Below are positions 1-11,060 of a DNA stretch of 64,000 nt, piece by piece. The notes beneath the pieces were generated by a model. It was given only the letters and a program-made list of their open reading frames with translations. It ran no database searches and was not told the origin of the DNA. Origin of the DNA: Sanderia malayensis (taxonomy: Eukaryota > Cnidaria > Scyphozoa > Semaeostomeae > Pelagiidae). The DNA lies in assembly GCA_013076295.1 (NCBI GenBank), contig RQOL01000616.1:2942392-3006391 (forward strand), written 5' to 3'. The translations under genes were made by a program, and so were the position numbers. The stretch's first letter is position 1, and the number at the start of each line of letters is the position of its first letter.

Positions 1-2986
1 ACATGCAGGCAATGAACCTTTTATCATAAAGTTGATATCCATCCATACAGTAACAATGAAAACTTCCAAATGTGTTGGTACAATTTTGGCTGCAACCACC
101 ATTGTTATGATGACACTCATTTATTTCTTCACATCTTGTGGAATTTTCAACTTCCAAAAAACCAGAACCACATTTGCAATAGTAGCTGAAAGAGAAATTT
201 GTACATAATTCATTAAAAAGTAAATAATAGATACACATGTGTGAGCGTGTTTGTAAGGATGGTACGTTAACCTTACCTTCCATCCGTATTGATGCAATCG
301 AAGCAGCTTGGAACACCAATTGCACATTCATTTATATCAAGACACTTTCCACTTGATGAAATTCTGTAACCTTTCCGACATTTGCAGCGATAGCTTCCAA
401 TGGTATTTTCACATTCGTGCATACATGGGTTATTCAAGCATTCATTTATGTCTGCATGCAAATAATATATCATCAACAAATATATCAATCAATGAGTTGA
501 ATTATAAACGTAACTGTTCAGATATTGGTTCAATTGATCGACCTTGGCATGACTTGCCATCAGCTCCAATTTCAAAGCCATCTGACGAACATTCGCATTT
601 AAATCCACCAGGAAAATTAGTACAAATGTCACCGCAATTTCCGTTATTTTCGGCACATTCATCAATATCTGAATGATGCAAAGTAAATGTATTAGCTATT
701 TTCATCAAATTGATTAAGAAAAAGTTAAAATGAAGTGGCGAATTCTAAATTGAATATAGATATACCTTGACAATTACGTTTATCCATTTGCAATTCATAC
801 CCATGATTACATGAACAATAAGGTCCCCAAAATGAATGAGTATTACATTTATAGCTACATCCACCGTTATTGATAGAGCACATATCTATGACAGATAAAT
901 AAAACATGACAGTTTCAATGTTTTCAAGAAAAGCATTCATAAAAAGAAATGTTACAATACCTGCACAATTCAATTCATCAGTTGCATTAACACAGTCGGC
1001 AACTTGATCACATCTCTTTGTCATATCTACACATCTTGCGTTATTGCAATTGAATTGAGTTGAATTGCATACTACATTTTCCCCTGGCTGCATCTTTTTC
1101 ATTGGCTTTGAAGAATCTTGCAAAGAAAAGCATTATTGAAAAATAACTTCTGCAATTCAAAATTCATTCATTTTAGCTTCAAATGAATGTTTGAAGCTAA
1201 AATGAATAAATCACTTGATAAATCACTAACTAATGCGCCCGCAGCCAACTTCGTCTTCACCATCAATGCAATCTTCTTGACCATCGCATTTTAATTCCAA
1301 GCCAATGCATGCACCATTTTTACATTTCAATTCTTTAGAGGAACAAATCTTCTCTGCAGAATAATCAAATTATTCAATGTTAAATTGATTACCTAGCTTT
1401 TTACAAAAAATAACAATTTAACAATAAATAAATGAATAAATAACTGAGCACCTTGAGAAGTGAAATACGCAAGAAAACCTCTTGCAGCAACGGTCGCATC
1501 GGAATATAATTTGATTATCATTTGATTATTCGTAGATTGAATTGCATCTGGAATCTTATCACCACAGTACGTTTTCAGAAGTTTTTCGCCAGATTCAAGT
1601 ACGTCATAGATTGAAACGTAATCATAGCATTGATCTAAAAAAATTAATTTTCTATTATTAATAGACACAATTTTGGTTATAGTTGAGACGATCAATATTG
1701 ATTTGTGAACATATTACTGTATTTCATTTCTCAGGCAATGAAGAAAAACATTACCAATTCCACCAGCTAATCCTTCCATTAAGAAATCTTTGAATTTCAG
1801 AGAAACATATGTCCCTCTTCTTGTTGTTATCTGCCATACACAGTTGGCTTTTGAATAATAATCATTTGGATATCTGGGGCTTGTAATTGTACCATTGTCT
1901 GCATTTATGGTATGATTGCAACCTGTTAAAAGATGGCATCAATTCTAATTTGATGGTAACATTTCACTTTGTCGTACAATAGTTTACCTTTTAGTACACA
2001 GTAAAAATATAAGAGCCAGCAGATCAAAAGCCTCAAAGACGATACTCCGGCTCAAAACAATGGTAGAAACAATAACATATTGTTATTGAACAATACATAA
2101 GCTAGGTGCAAAATTTGTAGGTTCTCTCTCACATGTGCGGATTTTACATGGTGATTATGGAGCTGGACTTACTTGGTTCTGCAGTAAATTCGATGTTGAA
2201 TCCAGAAAATTCGCCGATCGAATCAGTAACAAATCGAAAAAACATAACATTTGTTGAAGATGTCAAAGTTGTAGGACCATCTCTTTCACAGTAGGGTGAT
2301 TTAAAAGAGTTGGCTGATGAGTCGCGACCATCGTAGATCATAAGATAGTCTTGTTTACAGATTGGGGAAGGGCCTTCAATTCGAAATGAGTCTGTTCTTA
2401 ATGTTATCTTGTAGCCATCTTGAGCTTGAATGAGCCAGGAACAATCCAAATTTGAGGGGTAGTTGCTTGGGTATCCTGGACTTTTTATATATCCGTTTAA
2501 ATTTTGAAGTGTATATTTGCATCCTAAGAAGATTCATATTGTTTTGAAAAAACCATTTCTTGATCAACGTATTCCCAAGTAATACAATTATAAAACGATG
2601 TTTGCGTAACATATACTTACTCTCTGCATATGAAGATTGACAATGCATCAACAAGTATACAATGCTAAAATAAAGATATTCATGTTACAACAGAAACAAT
2701 GACATTTTAAATTTGAAACGAAAGACAAAACAGGTCGCTTATTGCCTTGGCGTTGGTAATAAAGTAAACCCGTACATATATAATATGCCACTTTAATGAG
2801 AACCATTTACAATAAAGGAAAAGAGTTATTATCTGTCTGAATAATTGCATTTCATTCATGTGCAGTTATATACTTAAATTGTATCACTTCAAACAGATCA
2901 AAATGAATTAATCTTCTCATTTACCTGAATATGATCAGCATATTTCGCATTTTATTTATCACAACAATTTTGACGGACATCATCAT
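1..2986 (-). CDS. CUB-CUB-LDLa-LDLa-EGF(n) secreted or membrane protein, 3' end beyond the window
   Basis: Eleven exons read from ATG at 2986: 2925-2986, 2621-2664, 2173-2523, 1755-1922, 1452-1634, 1231-1353, 961-1116, 766-885, 543-668, 277-451 and 1-185 (continuing off the left edge). Phases are compatible throughout and about 564 residues are visible. A hydrophobic start (MRNMLIIFSIVYLLMHC) looks like a signal peptide. Two CUB domains follow, then two LDL-receptor class A repeats with acidic ends (GQEDCIDGEDE and VADCVNATDELNC), then at least five EGF modules, several with the calcium-binding start DINEC or DIDEC. Most junctions are phase 1, usual for shuffled extracellular modules. The family role is ligand binding outside the cell. 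I cannot name an orthologue; LRP-like or cubilin-like proteins share parts of this order. No transmembrane segment is reached. The donor after the first LDLa exon (GTTAGTG at about 1230) is the least certain junction. Confidence 0.8.
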
Positions 2987-3459
2987 GTAAGGCAACGTGA
3001 ATCGTAAACAAATAAGTGTTAGAGATCCTTTCGTTTCGTATTACACAAAACACATCATACTTGAACAATTGTATGCTTAAAATAGTGTCAAATGGTCAGT
3101 TGTTCATTCAACCATTGGAATAACACAAAATTCTTACTCACTTCCTGCGGATGTAAAAACAATCTTCTCTCACTGTTGTTCTGTGTTTATGTCGTCTTTG
3201 AATGACTCTTGCGTGCGGGCCAGGCCAGACTAAAAAATGTAACATCTTATCACAACAACAAAAACTCTACAATGAATGCAGTTTGTCATGAGAAAATGCA
3301 TACTGCGATGCTGATTACTGTTTATCACATTCATGCAAATCAAATACTATATTACACAATATACTTAAATTACAGGTTAAAACATTATTATATATTACAA
3401 TCAAAAGTCTTGCTTCGTGAAAATTGAATTATATTATATATATCTAGAATAAAGCCATG
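2987..3459. other. Intergenic gap between the CUB/EGF gene and MFSD8
   Basis: AT-rich sequence lying upstream of the CUB/EGF start codon and downstream of the MFSD8 stop. It should hold the promoter and 5' UTR of the former and the 3' UTR of the latter. I see no convincing coding exon, repeat or structured RNA. Confidence 0.5.
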
Positions 3460-6400
3460 TTATTTGGAAGATTTCTCGCGCATACGCAAGTGAAATGGAA
3501 TTATACGATGAAAATTTACCCCCAACAGTAAAATACTCAATGCCAAAACAGCATCTACGATCAAAAATGTCCATCTTGGTCCAATTTCTTTGTAAGCAAT
3601 TGACACAATCAATGGACCAATGATGCGAGCCAATGATCCAACTGATGTCAGCCATGCCATATAAGCACCCTACCAAATATAATTCATCATTTTTACAATT
3701 AAATCGATGAATCAATTCAGTATGCTGGGTTTTTGATGAATTAAATCAATAATTACCTGTTTGCGAGGACCAAGAAGTTGTGAATATATTGTACTAGCAA
3801 TCAAGAAGCCAATGGGATATCCTGTGCCAACAAGAGCGGCTCCAACCAAAAATTGTGGCAAATATATCTTTGGAGTATTACGACACCAGCTGTATTGGAC
3901 TGGGCAGCCAACAAGAGAGACAATTGTACTGCTATTTCCATGATCTGGTTGAACATCTAAAAATTATTTAGATACAGTGTTAAAAGTTGACGTATTGCAA
4001 CTCCCCGTAGTGTTACACCATTCCCAGCTAAGCTAGATTGCGCACTAACTTGAAAAACTTTTCATTGATCTCGGTCTTTCGCTGCAATGCAACTCTTACG
4101 CAGATAATATCTGGGACTCGTGTAATAAGTGTAGCAGGTAAGTACTAGGTGGGTCTTGGAAATGTTCCTTAAAATAATTCTATTGCTGAGTGCAAAGATT
4201 ATTTTTAAAAGCAGTGGGCCGTTGGTACACTAGACACATAGTAACTTACGTTGGATTTGTAAAACAGGATATTTGTTGCCCCAGGGAAGGTAGACAATAA
4301 AACCAGCAAGTGTAATTAAAAGACCAATTGCCAATACGCGTCGCTCTCCAAACCTAAAACATTAAAGTGCAATTGAATAAAACATCATATATATTATATA
4401 CGAATATCATTTTTGCTATGAAATTCTTATGTGTAAATTCGCGTGGAACACTTTCAAATTGATACATGCACGTACAAACTGTTTGCACGCACAAGTACTT
4501 GCGCTTTCAATACACATTACATTAATCGTGCAAGAATCAATACCAGTAAATCGAACCTGTGCAGTTAAATCCAGAAATAAAGGCATTCTCGCTATCTTCC
4601 AGCAAAACACGACGCACACAAAAAAAAATGTTCCTTCACAGGTTTACTTTTGATTTACGTTATATAGTGCAATAACATTAAGTTTGATAAATTGAATACG
4701 AAAAGAAATACTTACCACTTTGCTAAATACTTGACTAACTGGAAAGCTAGGACAGCAATAATTCCACTGACTGCTAATAGTATTCCTCCATATAAAACTG
4801 CTTGTTGGTCAGTCCATGCAAACTCATCCATTACAAGAGGTGTCATGATACTTAAGGAAAAAAGTCAGCCATTACATATTTGAAATATTCAGAGATATAA
4901 ATGAAAGCAAGGCAATAGAAGAAAAAGAAGCAAAATTAAGCATAAACTTACGTTTCATTTAATGAAAAAATGCTGAGAAGAACAAAAAACATTATGCTCA
5001 TAACTCCTATTGCTTTAAAGTCAGGCTTTGCAATGTCACCTGGAAGTGAAAAGCATGTATATTATAAAATGAGAATGCATTCAAATTAATAAGAACAGAT
5101 CTTATATAAAAATTTACCAGTTGGTTGTTTATCTTTTTCCTCTTTATGCAATACCTCATTGTTTGTTTCACGGAAATAGCAAAGAATAACGATGAGGCAA
5201 ATTATCCCAATGATAACTCCAAGATATCCAGGTAATGTGAATATATCAATATACATTCGCAATGGTTTTACATAATAACTTCTTTTTCCGACAGGAACAA
5301 CAGCAACTTGCATGACTACAAATGATAACCTTTCCTGATTATAAATGAAAACCTATCCCATTGATTCCTTAAAATCATTTGAATAAATAAATACAAGCAA
5401 GAAAATATGAAATTTGGTTTCATGAAATACCTGGACCAAAGAAAAAGCCAAGTGCTTGTGCGATAGACAGATCTGCAAAAGCCTTTACTCTTTCATTTAA
5501 TGTTGTTGACTCTGACAAGAATGCTCTACAAACTGCTACATTCCCTGCATTCACAGTAGACAAAAACTCAATTACCATGCCGTTAATAACTGGAATTACA
5601 TGGGAAAACAAAACAACACAAAAGAGTGATTCACCTGTACTAAAACCTAACAACAATCTTCCAAAAAGTATGATATAAGGTGCCAACGTCGTAAACGATT
5701 GAGCATAGCCATATAGAAAACTGCCACATATCAAAATCACGTGTGAAAATAGCAAGGGTTCAATAGCAGGACGGTGTTGGCACCAGATTCCAAAAAGAAA
5801 TGACCCAAAGAACTGACACATGCTGAAGCCAGAGTTTGTCCAGCCAAGAAATGTTTCACTGATGCTGCTATCAACCTATAAAGTTAGATACTTCTAACAT
5901 AAATAATGTTTTATGATAAAATACAAACATTATTATGCTCCATCTTATTATGTCTTTTTTACCTTTTGCAAATATGGCCATAATGATGACATCACAACAG
6001 CAAATTCTAAAATTAAATTAACAATAAACCAACTGCTCGCAACAGGTACAATACATAATTACTGCTTCGTGAAATTGTAGGATTGAATCCACCCATAAAA
6101 AGGAATTTTTACAAAATGACAAATGATGGAATGGAATGACATCACATTATGCAGACTTAGTTTGTAAAGCCGTCAAGACATCACGCAGTTAGCCAGTGCT
6201 TTTAAACCCAACAAGATTGCAAAATCAATATTTTGAAGGTAAATGTAGATTAGCCCCAAACGGGTTAATATACGTCGTAATCAGGTTTAGCATACAACAG
6301 ATTGCATTTTACACTTACGAACTGAACTGAAAAACATGACAAAGTAAACGATTCTGATTGACCTCCATCTTTTCTTGTATTCTGCACGTGATTCAATTCC

Positions 6401-6654
6401 ATTAGTATTACATGATTCTGGATCATTTACAGACGAATAGACCTTTCTAAATAAACAAAGTCAATGATAAACTTTTGTAACGTTAAAATAGGCAAGTCAA
6501 AGAGAATAGACAAAAAAACGTGATACTTAATTCTGTGCCTCTAAGGTCGTATATTACAGTATGTCTGAGCAAAAAAACAAAATATAACAAATAACCTGGG
6601 TTTTTCCTGTATTAATCTAGTATGTTCATCGTTTGATTCGGTATTTTTTGCCAT
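3460..6654 (-). CDS. MFSD8: Major facilitator superfamily domain protein 8 (CLN7-type lysosomal transporter)
   Basis: Eleven exons: 6596-6654, 6319-6446, 5963-6006, 5635-5875, 5431-5544, 5118-5315, 4952-5039, 4716-4850, 4250-4353, 3757-3956 and 3460-3669. They sum to 1521 nt, giving 506 aa, close to the vertebrate length. Family landmarks: KKRWRSIRIVYFVMF before TM1, VVMSSLWPYLQK, GNVAVCRAFLSESTTLNERV, QALGFFFGPG, and the end block GAYMAWLTSVGSLARIIGP followed by GPRWTF. MFSD8 is a 12-TM protein of the lysosomal membrane, reported to carry chloride and mutated in human CLN7 disease. The start at 6654 (MAKNTESNDEHTRLIQ) gives an acidic N-terminus with a possible dileucine-type motif (EHTRLI) of the kind used for lysosomal sorting; that part is inference. 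The 5' flank runs straight into a repeat block. Confidence 0.93.
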
Positions 6655-6786
6655 AATACGAATGAAAATATTTCACTTCGTTAAGTGGTATTGGCATGAC
6701 AGGCATCAAAAGAAATATTTTCCGCTTCCTTCCGCATTTGTTCATAATGCAAAGCGCATGCGTAACTATAGAGCCAAGAGCCAATA

Positions 6787-7345
6787 CTGAAATGAAAAAG
6801 TCAAATTTTGAAATAGACTGAAAAATGACTCACAAGGAGTCAAATTATACTAAATAGGTCCTACTGATCACGTTGAGACAATTCCCAGCTCTCTAGGAGT
6901 AATGGTTCTACGACCCATGTTGCCCGCGGATAGCTATTTAAACTTTCTATCATACATGAAGTAGGTACTGAAAAAGTCAAATATTGAAATAGACTGAAAA
7001 ATGACTCACAAGGAGTCCAATTATACTAAATAGGTCCTACTGATCACGTTGAGACAATTCCCAGCTCTCTAGGAGTAATGGTTCTAAGACCCATTTTGCC
7101 CGCGGATAGCTATTCAAACTTTCTATCATACATGAAGTAGGTACTGAAAAATTCAAATTTTTAAATAGACTGAAAAATAACTCACAAGGAGTCGCATTAT
7201 ACTAAATAGGTTCCACTGATCACGTTGAGACAATTCCCAGCTCTCTAGGAGTAATGGTTCTAAGACCCATTTTGCCCTTGGATAGCTATTTAAACTTTCT
7301 ATCATATATGAAATAGGTACTGAAAAAGTCAAATATTGAAATAGA
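6787..7345 (+). repeat. 177-bp tandem repeat, about 3.2 copies
   Basis: Near-identical units begin at about 6787, 6964, 7141 and (partial) 7318, a spacing of 177 bp. Each holds tgactcacaaggagt, a conserved core gatcacgttgagacaattcc, then agctctctaggagtaatggt and cccgcggatagct. Copies differ by scattered substitutions. Two further copies lie at 10797-11060. I cannot assign a family and see no open frame shared by the copies. Confidence 0.9.
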
Positions 7346-8432
7346 CTGAATCAAAGGAACCTTGAGGTGACTCGCGACAGATGGCTTTTATTTCAATGTA
7401 TTATCCAGAAAGTGAAAAAAATAATATCAAATTAAAGTCAAACTTTGCGAGCCTGAAAGTTGAGCTTGAGCAAAACTGAATAACTAATTTTATTGACTTC
7501 TCACGTTTGGACATAAAATACGAAACAATTGGCATTGCAGTGCAAAAGCAAATAAAATTGATGTTTTATTTTGATTTTAAGCAGTTTCCGCAGAATTTTT
7601 TGATAGGCCAAAGATTTGAGGAAAAAGCATGTTAAAAGCCTGAGCAGGCTCCTATCAGTACTATAATGCCAAATGTGATGAACTCTTCCTTCAGCTCAAG
7701 TCTTACTAAAACATAAAAAACTATTCTATAACCATATTGGTATAGGTAAATATCAAAATTATTGAGTACTTAAAGCAGGTTCAAACAAGACCTGGATAAA
7801 ACTTGATAAAAGCTTCTTTGGATCTCCACACTTGACGTGTTTACAAAAGCCCTGGTTCTTCTTCTCCATTATAGCAAACGACAAGGGTGTTTTTATCAAG
7901 TTTGCTAAGTGTGAAGCCTTCGCATTTTTGCCCACACTTTCGCTGCCTTTTACCGTGGTTTGGTTGCCAGTTTCATACGCAAAATAAACAAACTTTGCTG
8001 TCTAACGATAAAATAAAAAGCTTTACACTGACAAATCTCAGTTTCTTTTTTAAACGAGTTGTATAGGCCTAGCCTAGCTAGTTGAATTTAATTTTGTACA
8101 AAACAACATGAAAACTTACGAATGAAAAATCCTTGGGAATTCCCTCTTTTTGTTGATTCCTCGCCAACCTTCGCATTCACTCCTTGTCCTAATTTTTTCG
8201 CATTTTAAGCAACAAAAAGCACGACGACTCTGTGTACAGTAAAATTTTTGTGAGATCTCTCAGCAAGGGGAGCACCCCAGTACGTCATCCATTGAGAACA
8301 CCATTACTACATATACGTTCCTGCGCACTGCCCAGGAACATGTTAATGCGCATGTCTGCCCACCTTTAGAGATTGAAACGTCACGTGTTCACACCTTCTA
8401 TAGACTAGAACTTACGACACTATATATAAGTG
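7346..8432. other. Non-coding stretch between the tandem repeat and the SINE
   Basis: No coding exon is recognisable on either strand. Positions 7426-7483 are a near-copy of 10213-10268. Positions 8281-8390 loosely resemble the 32-kb satellite unit (tacgtcat, tcctgcgca, cccacctttag in the same order). Any missing 5' exon of the Omega-loop gene at 9249 would have to lie here or further up, but I could not find it. Confidence 0.5.
7426..7483 (+). repeat. Dispersed 56-58 bp repeat, copy A
   Basis: The motif attaaagtcaaactttgcga followed by gcctgaaagttgagcttgag and caaaactgaata recurs at 10213-10268 with a few substitutions and one indel. At the second site it directly abuts the MITE ending at 10210. 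It is probably a fragment of a larger dispersed element. Confidence 0.8.
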
Positions 8433-8505
8433 TGACTGGATAGCCTAGCGGATAGGTCGTCGGTGTGCCAAGCCGAAGGTCGTGGGTTCGACTCCCAGCC
8501 AGTTA
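8433..8505 (+). promoter_or_regulatory. tRNA-Gly(GCC)-like SINE head with internal Pol III promoter
   Basis: It folds as a cloverleaf: acceptor TGACTGG with CCAGTTA (7 bp, one G-T), anticodon stem TCGGT with GCCGA around loop GTGCCAA (anticodon GCC at 8467-8469), and T loop TTCGACT. The outermost T-stem pair is G-G and position 8 is A rather than T. With the attached body and tail, these defects mark a SINE promoter rather than a working tRNA gene. Confidence 0.75.
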
Positions 8506-8737
8506 CCGCCCCGTCAACATGTTGTATTGGCACTACAGCATGTTGGACGGGCTGGTTGAGAGACCAGCCTTTGGGCAAACAAAACCTCAATGGGTTTCAG
8601 CGGCTCCGCCATGTTCTCGAGAGTTAGACTTCATCTAATATGTACTCGCAAGAGCTCATGGTAGTGCAACACCTAAGAGTCTAGGGTGATGCTAAGGGTA
8701 GTTATCCATGCGTATACACAAGGGGTGTGAGCGCAAC

Positions 8738-9078
8738 AAATTTTTATTTTTTTATTTTTTATTTTTTTATTTTTTTATTTTTTATTTTTTTATTTTTTTA
8801 TTTTTTATTTTTTTATTTTTTATTTTTTTATTTTTTTATTTTTTTATTTTTTTATTTTTTTATTTTTTTATTTTTTATTTTTTTATTTTTTTATTTTTTA
8901 TTTTTTTATTTTTTTATTTTTTTATTTTTTATTTTTTTATTTTTTTATTTTTTTTTTTTTATTTTTTTATTTTTTTATTTTTTATTTTTTTATTTTTTTA
9001 TTTTTTTATTTTTTTATTTTTTTATTTTTTTTTTTTTTTTTTTTATTTTTTTATTTTTTTATTTTTTTATTTTTATTA
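8738..9078 (+). repeat. ATTTTTT/ATTTTTTT microsatellite (SINE tail)
   Basis: About 340 bp of single A residues spaced by six or seven T, with two pure-T runs (near 8948 and 9027). It gives artefactual open frames rich in F, I, L and Y that should not be annotated as protein. Confidence 0.97.
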
Positions 9079-9248
9079 CTTGTGAGAAGTATTTGAAAGC
9101 TATTTAGTTTATTTGAGTTGCATTGGAATAAAAAATGAAAATTTAAATTTAACCCTATATTTGTATTTATATTTTATTTATTTCAATTTTTCTCAGTTCT
9201 CCAGTGTTAATTTGCTGCTTTTTATTCGTGTTTTTAATTTCCTTTCAG

Positions 9249-9838
9249 ATGAGCCTGTGCCAATGAAGCAACGTGCTTTCCCTGAATCATTTTGGCATGA
9301 ACCCGAAGCTATGCAAACCGGTTCACTTGCTGGTGGCCCATACACGGTTCTTCCGCCATTATTCTCCGCCGGAACGTCTGATAGCATGGGTATTACCGAA
9401 ATTAGACCCCCTACGCCCCCCGGCCAGGGGGGCAGGGAGGGGGCCTCGAGGTACATGACAGCCCCACCTAACACAGAGCTCCTGTTCAGCTTGTTTGATA
9501 AGTTCAGCGAAAATAAAATCGACGAGAGATTAATTGTTAGGAGGGAAGGTGTGTTTGTATTTTAAATTCAACTTTAGAAACGAATTTATCCAATAATTGT
9601 TTTCGTTGAATTATTTAATTATTTATTTATTATTGATTTAAATTAGCGTATGGTGGATTCATTATCGGAAAAGCTTTTTCCACAACTCTCTCTCGGTGGC
9701 TCAACTCCAACAAACGCGGCTCCGAAGTTTGCAGTTTTGAAATTGCCAACGGGGGAAAGAACCATTGAATTACCAGCCATTCAGCAAGCCCCTACGAACT
9801 ATTCCGCTATGCTAAATGAACTTGCATCTCTTTTGTAA
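9249..9838 (+). CDS. Protein with a FAM181/YAP-type TEAD-binding Omega-loop, 5' end not found
   Basis: The first recognisable exon starts after a strong acceptor (tttcctttcag) at 9249 in phase 1. It encodes VPMKQRAFPESFWHEP, a close match to the Omega-loop of vertebrate FAM181 proteins as I recall it (VPMRKRQLPASFWEEP) and, less closely, of YAP (MRLRKLPDSFFKPP). This loop binds TEAD transcription factors. Downstream are a Pro/Gly-rich stretch and LLFSLFDKF, which contains an LxxLF pattern. The second exon (9647-9838) reads MVDSLSEKLFPQLSLGG to a stop, joined in phase 0 from a donor at 9550. The stronger-looking donor after 9548 would instead give a frame ending about 40 residues into that exon. 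No FAM181 N-terminal block was found upstream. The start is unknown: a missing exon, or ATG 9262 after trans-splicing. Confidence 0.55.
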
Positions 9839-10023
9839 TGAGAAATAATTGCATATTAATTTTGCACCCCATTACGTGTCCCGCGAAAATCCACTTTACC
9901 AAAATTTCATTGCCCCTCTTTACTACCCATTACTTCGCGTGTCGGACAAAGAATGATCTTACCAAAACTCAATCAACTTTCATCAGAACCGATTGCTTAA
10001 CGTGTCCGCCGGCGCCGGTAATA

Positions 10024-10210
10024 CAGTGGAATCCCGCTATAACGAACCCCGTTTATAACGAACTTCCCGCTATTACGAACTAAAACTCCGGTCCCTTGGA
10101 TTCTGGGAAGTAGTTCTTCATACAAAAATGTCCCTTCTGTATAACGAACTCCCGCTATTGCGAACTATTTTCTCGGTCCCTACAGAGTTCGTTATAGCGG
10201 GATTCCACTG
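10024..10210. mobile_element. Pogo/Tigger-type MITE (187 bp) with perfect 24-bp terminal inverted repeats
   Basis: The ends are exact reverse complements over 24 bp, beginning CAGTGGAATCCCGCTATAAC, and TA dinucleotides flank both sides (10022-10023 and 10211-10212) as the target duplication. The CAGTGGAA...ATAACGAAC ends are typical of pogo/Tigger members of the Tc1/mariner group. Inside, the ATAACGAACT motif is repeated. There is no room for a transposase, so it is non-autonomous. Confidence 0.92.
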
Positions 10211-10212
10211 TA

Positions 10213-10268
10213 TGAAATTAAAGTCAAACTTGCGAGCCTAAAAGTTGAGCTTGAGCAAAACTGAATAC
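10213..10268 (+). repeat. Dispersed 56-58 bp repeat, copy B
   Basis: Second copy of the 7426-7483 sequence, starting right after the TA that flanks the MITE. This suggests the MITE landed at or inside the edge of an older repeat. Confidence 0.8.
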
Positions 10269-10796
10269 CCTGGATTTAATTTTCAGGATTGAACGCAGCA
10301 AATTAAAAAAACATTGTTTTGAGACCACTCAAGCAAACATCTTGACTTCAATTTTCGATCTTGTTTCATCAAGGTTAAAAAACTTCCATTTTCCAAAACA
10401 AAAATTAAATACTATAAGTGTTGTATTAGTTGCATAAGCATACAGGTAGAAAACTTTCTTCTTTTCACCTGATGCTTCCAACAACGAGTCAAAAATGCTC
10501 CCGGTGCCGGTCTCCGGTCTCCGTGCGTCATCGTGCTGGTGGTCCCGCCCTGCCACAGCGTGCCCAGCGTCTAGTATGGCGCGTCACGTTGTTTGTTGTT
10601 TCATTGAGTTTACATTTTATCCAATGAAAAATTTCAAAGTGATATCATACCTGGTAGCCTCATTTCAGATCAAAAATGAACGTTTGAATCTGAGGCAGAT
10701 ACCTTATATGGGAAAGTAAACAGAAACACAGAACACAGAGCACAACATTTTTCCCCACTCACCAACATCTACTCGCTTGCGCATGCGCGTCGCGAG

Positions 10797-11060
10797 TCAA
10801 AAATGACTCACAAGGAGTCGAATTATACTAAATAGGTTCCACTGATCACGTTGAGACAATTCCCAGCTCTCTAGGAGTAATGGTTCTAAGACCCATTTTG
10901 CCCGCGAGGTACTGAAAAAACCAAATTTTGAAATAGAATGAAAAATGACTCACAAGGAGTCGAATTATACTAAATGGGTCCTATTGATCATCTTGAGACA
11001 ATTTCCAGCTCTCTAGGTGCAATGGTTTAAAATTTAGTGGACCCAGATGGCCCGCGGATA
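10797..11060 (+). repeat. 177-bp repeat family, two diverged or truncated copies
   Basis: A copy from about 10797 to 10906 is cut at cccgcgag and joins a second from about 10908 to 11060. Both keep tgactcacaaggagtcgaat and the agctctctagg core. The second is more diverged (gatcatcttgagacaatttc). Same family as 6787-7345. Confidence 0.85.

Larger units (their letters stand above)
8433..9078 (+). mobile_element. tRNA-Gly-derived SINE with a long (ATTTTTT/T)n tail
   Basis: The head at 8433-8505 is tRNA-like, with a perfect A box (TAGCCTAGCGG, 8441-8451) and B box (GGTTCGACTCC, 8485-8495). A roughly 230-bp body without an open frame follows, then about 340 bp of A separated by runs of six or seven T. 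This head-body-tail order is typical of tRNA-derived SINEs, copied by LINE machinery from Pol III transcripts. No clear target-site duplication was found, so the ends are approximate. Composite tRNA-derived SINEs are known in Ciona, but identity with a named family was not tested. Confidence 0.85.

Noticed and set aside
8433..8505. Functional tRNA-Gly(GCC) gene
   Set aside because: The G-G pair in the T stem, A at position 8, and the attached ~230-bp body and long tail make it a SINE head.
8708..9107. Long open frames rich in Phe, Leu, Ile and Tyr
   Set aside because: They are produced entirely by the ATTTTTT-type tail of the SINE.
10329..10556. Minus-strand exon ending at a CATCAG/GTGAAA donor
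   Set aside because: It lacks an ATG, has no partner exon downstream on that strand, and shows no recognisable domain.
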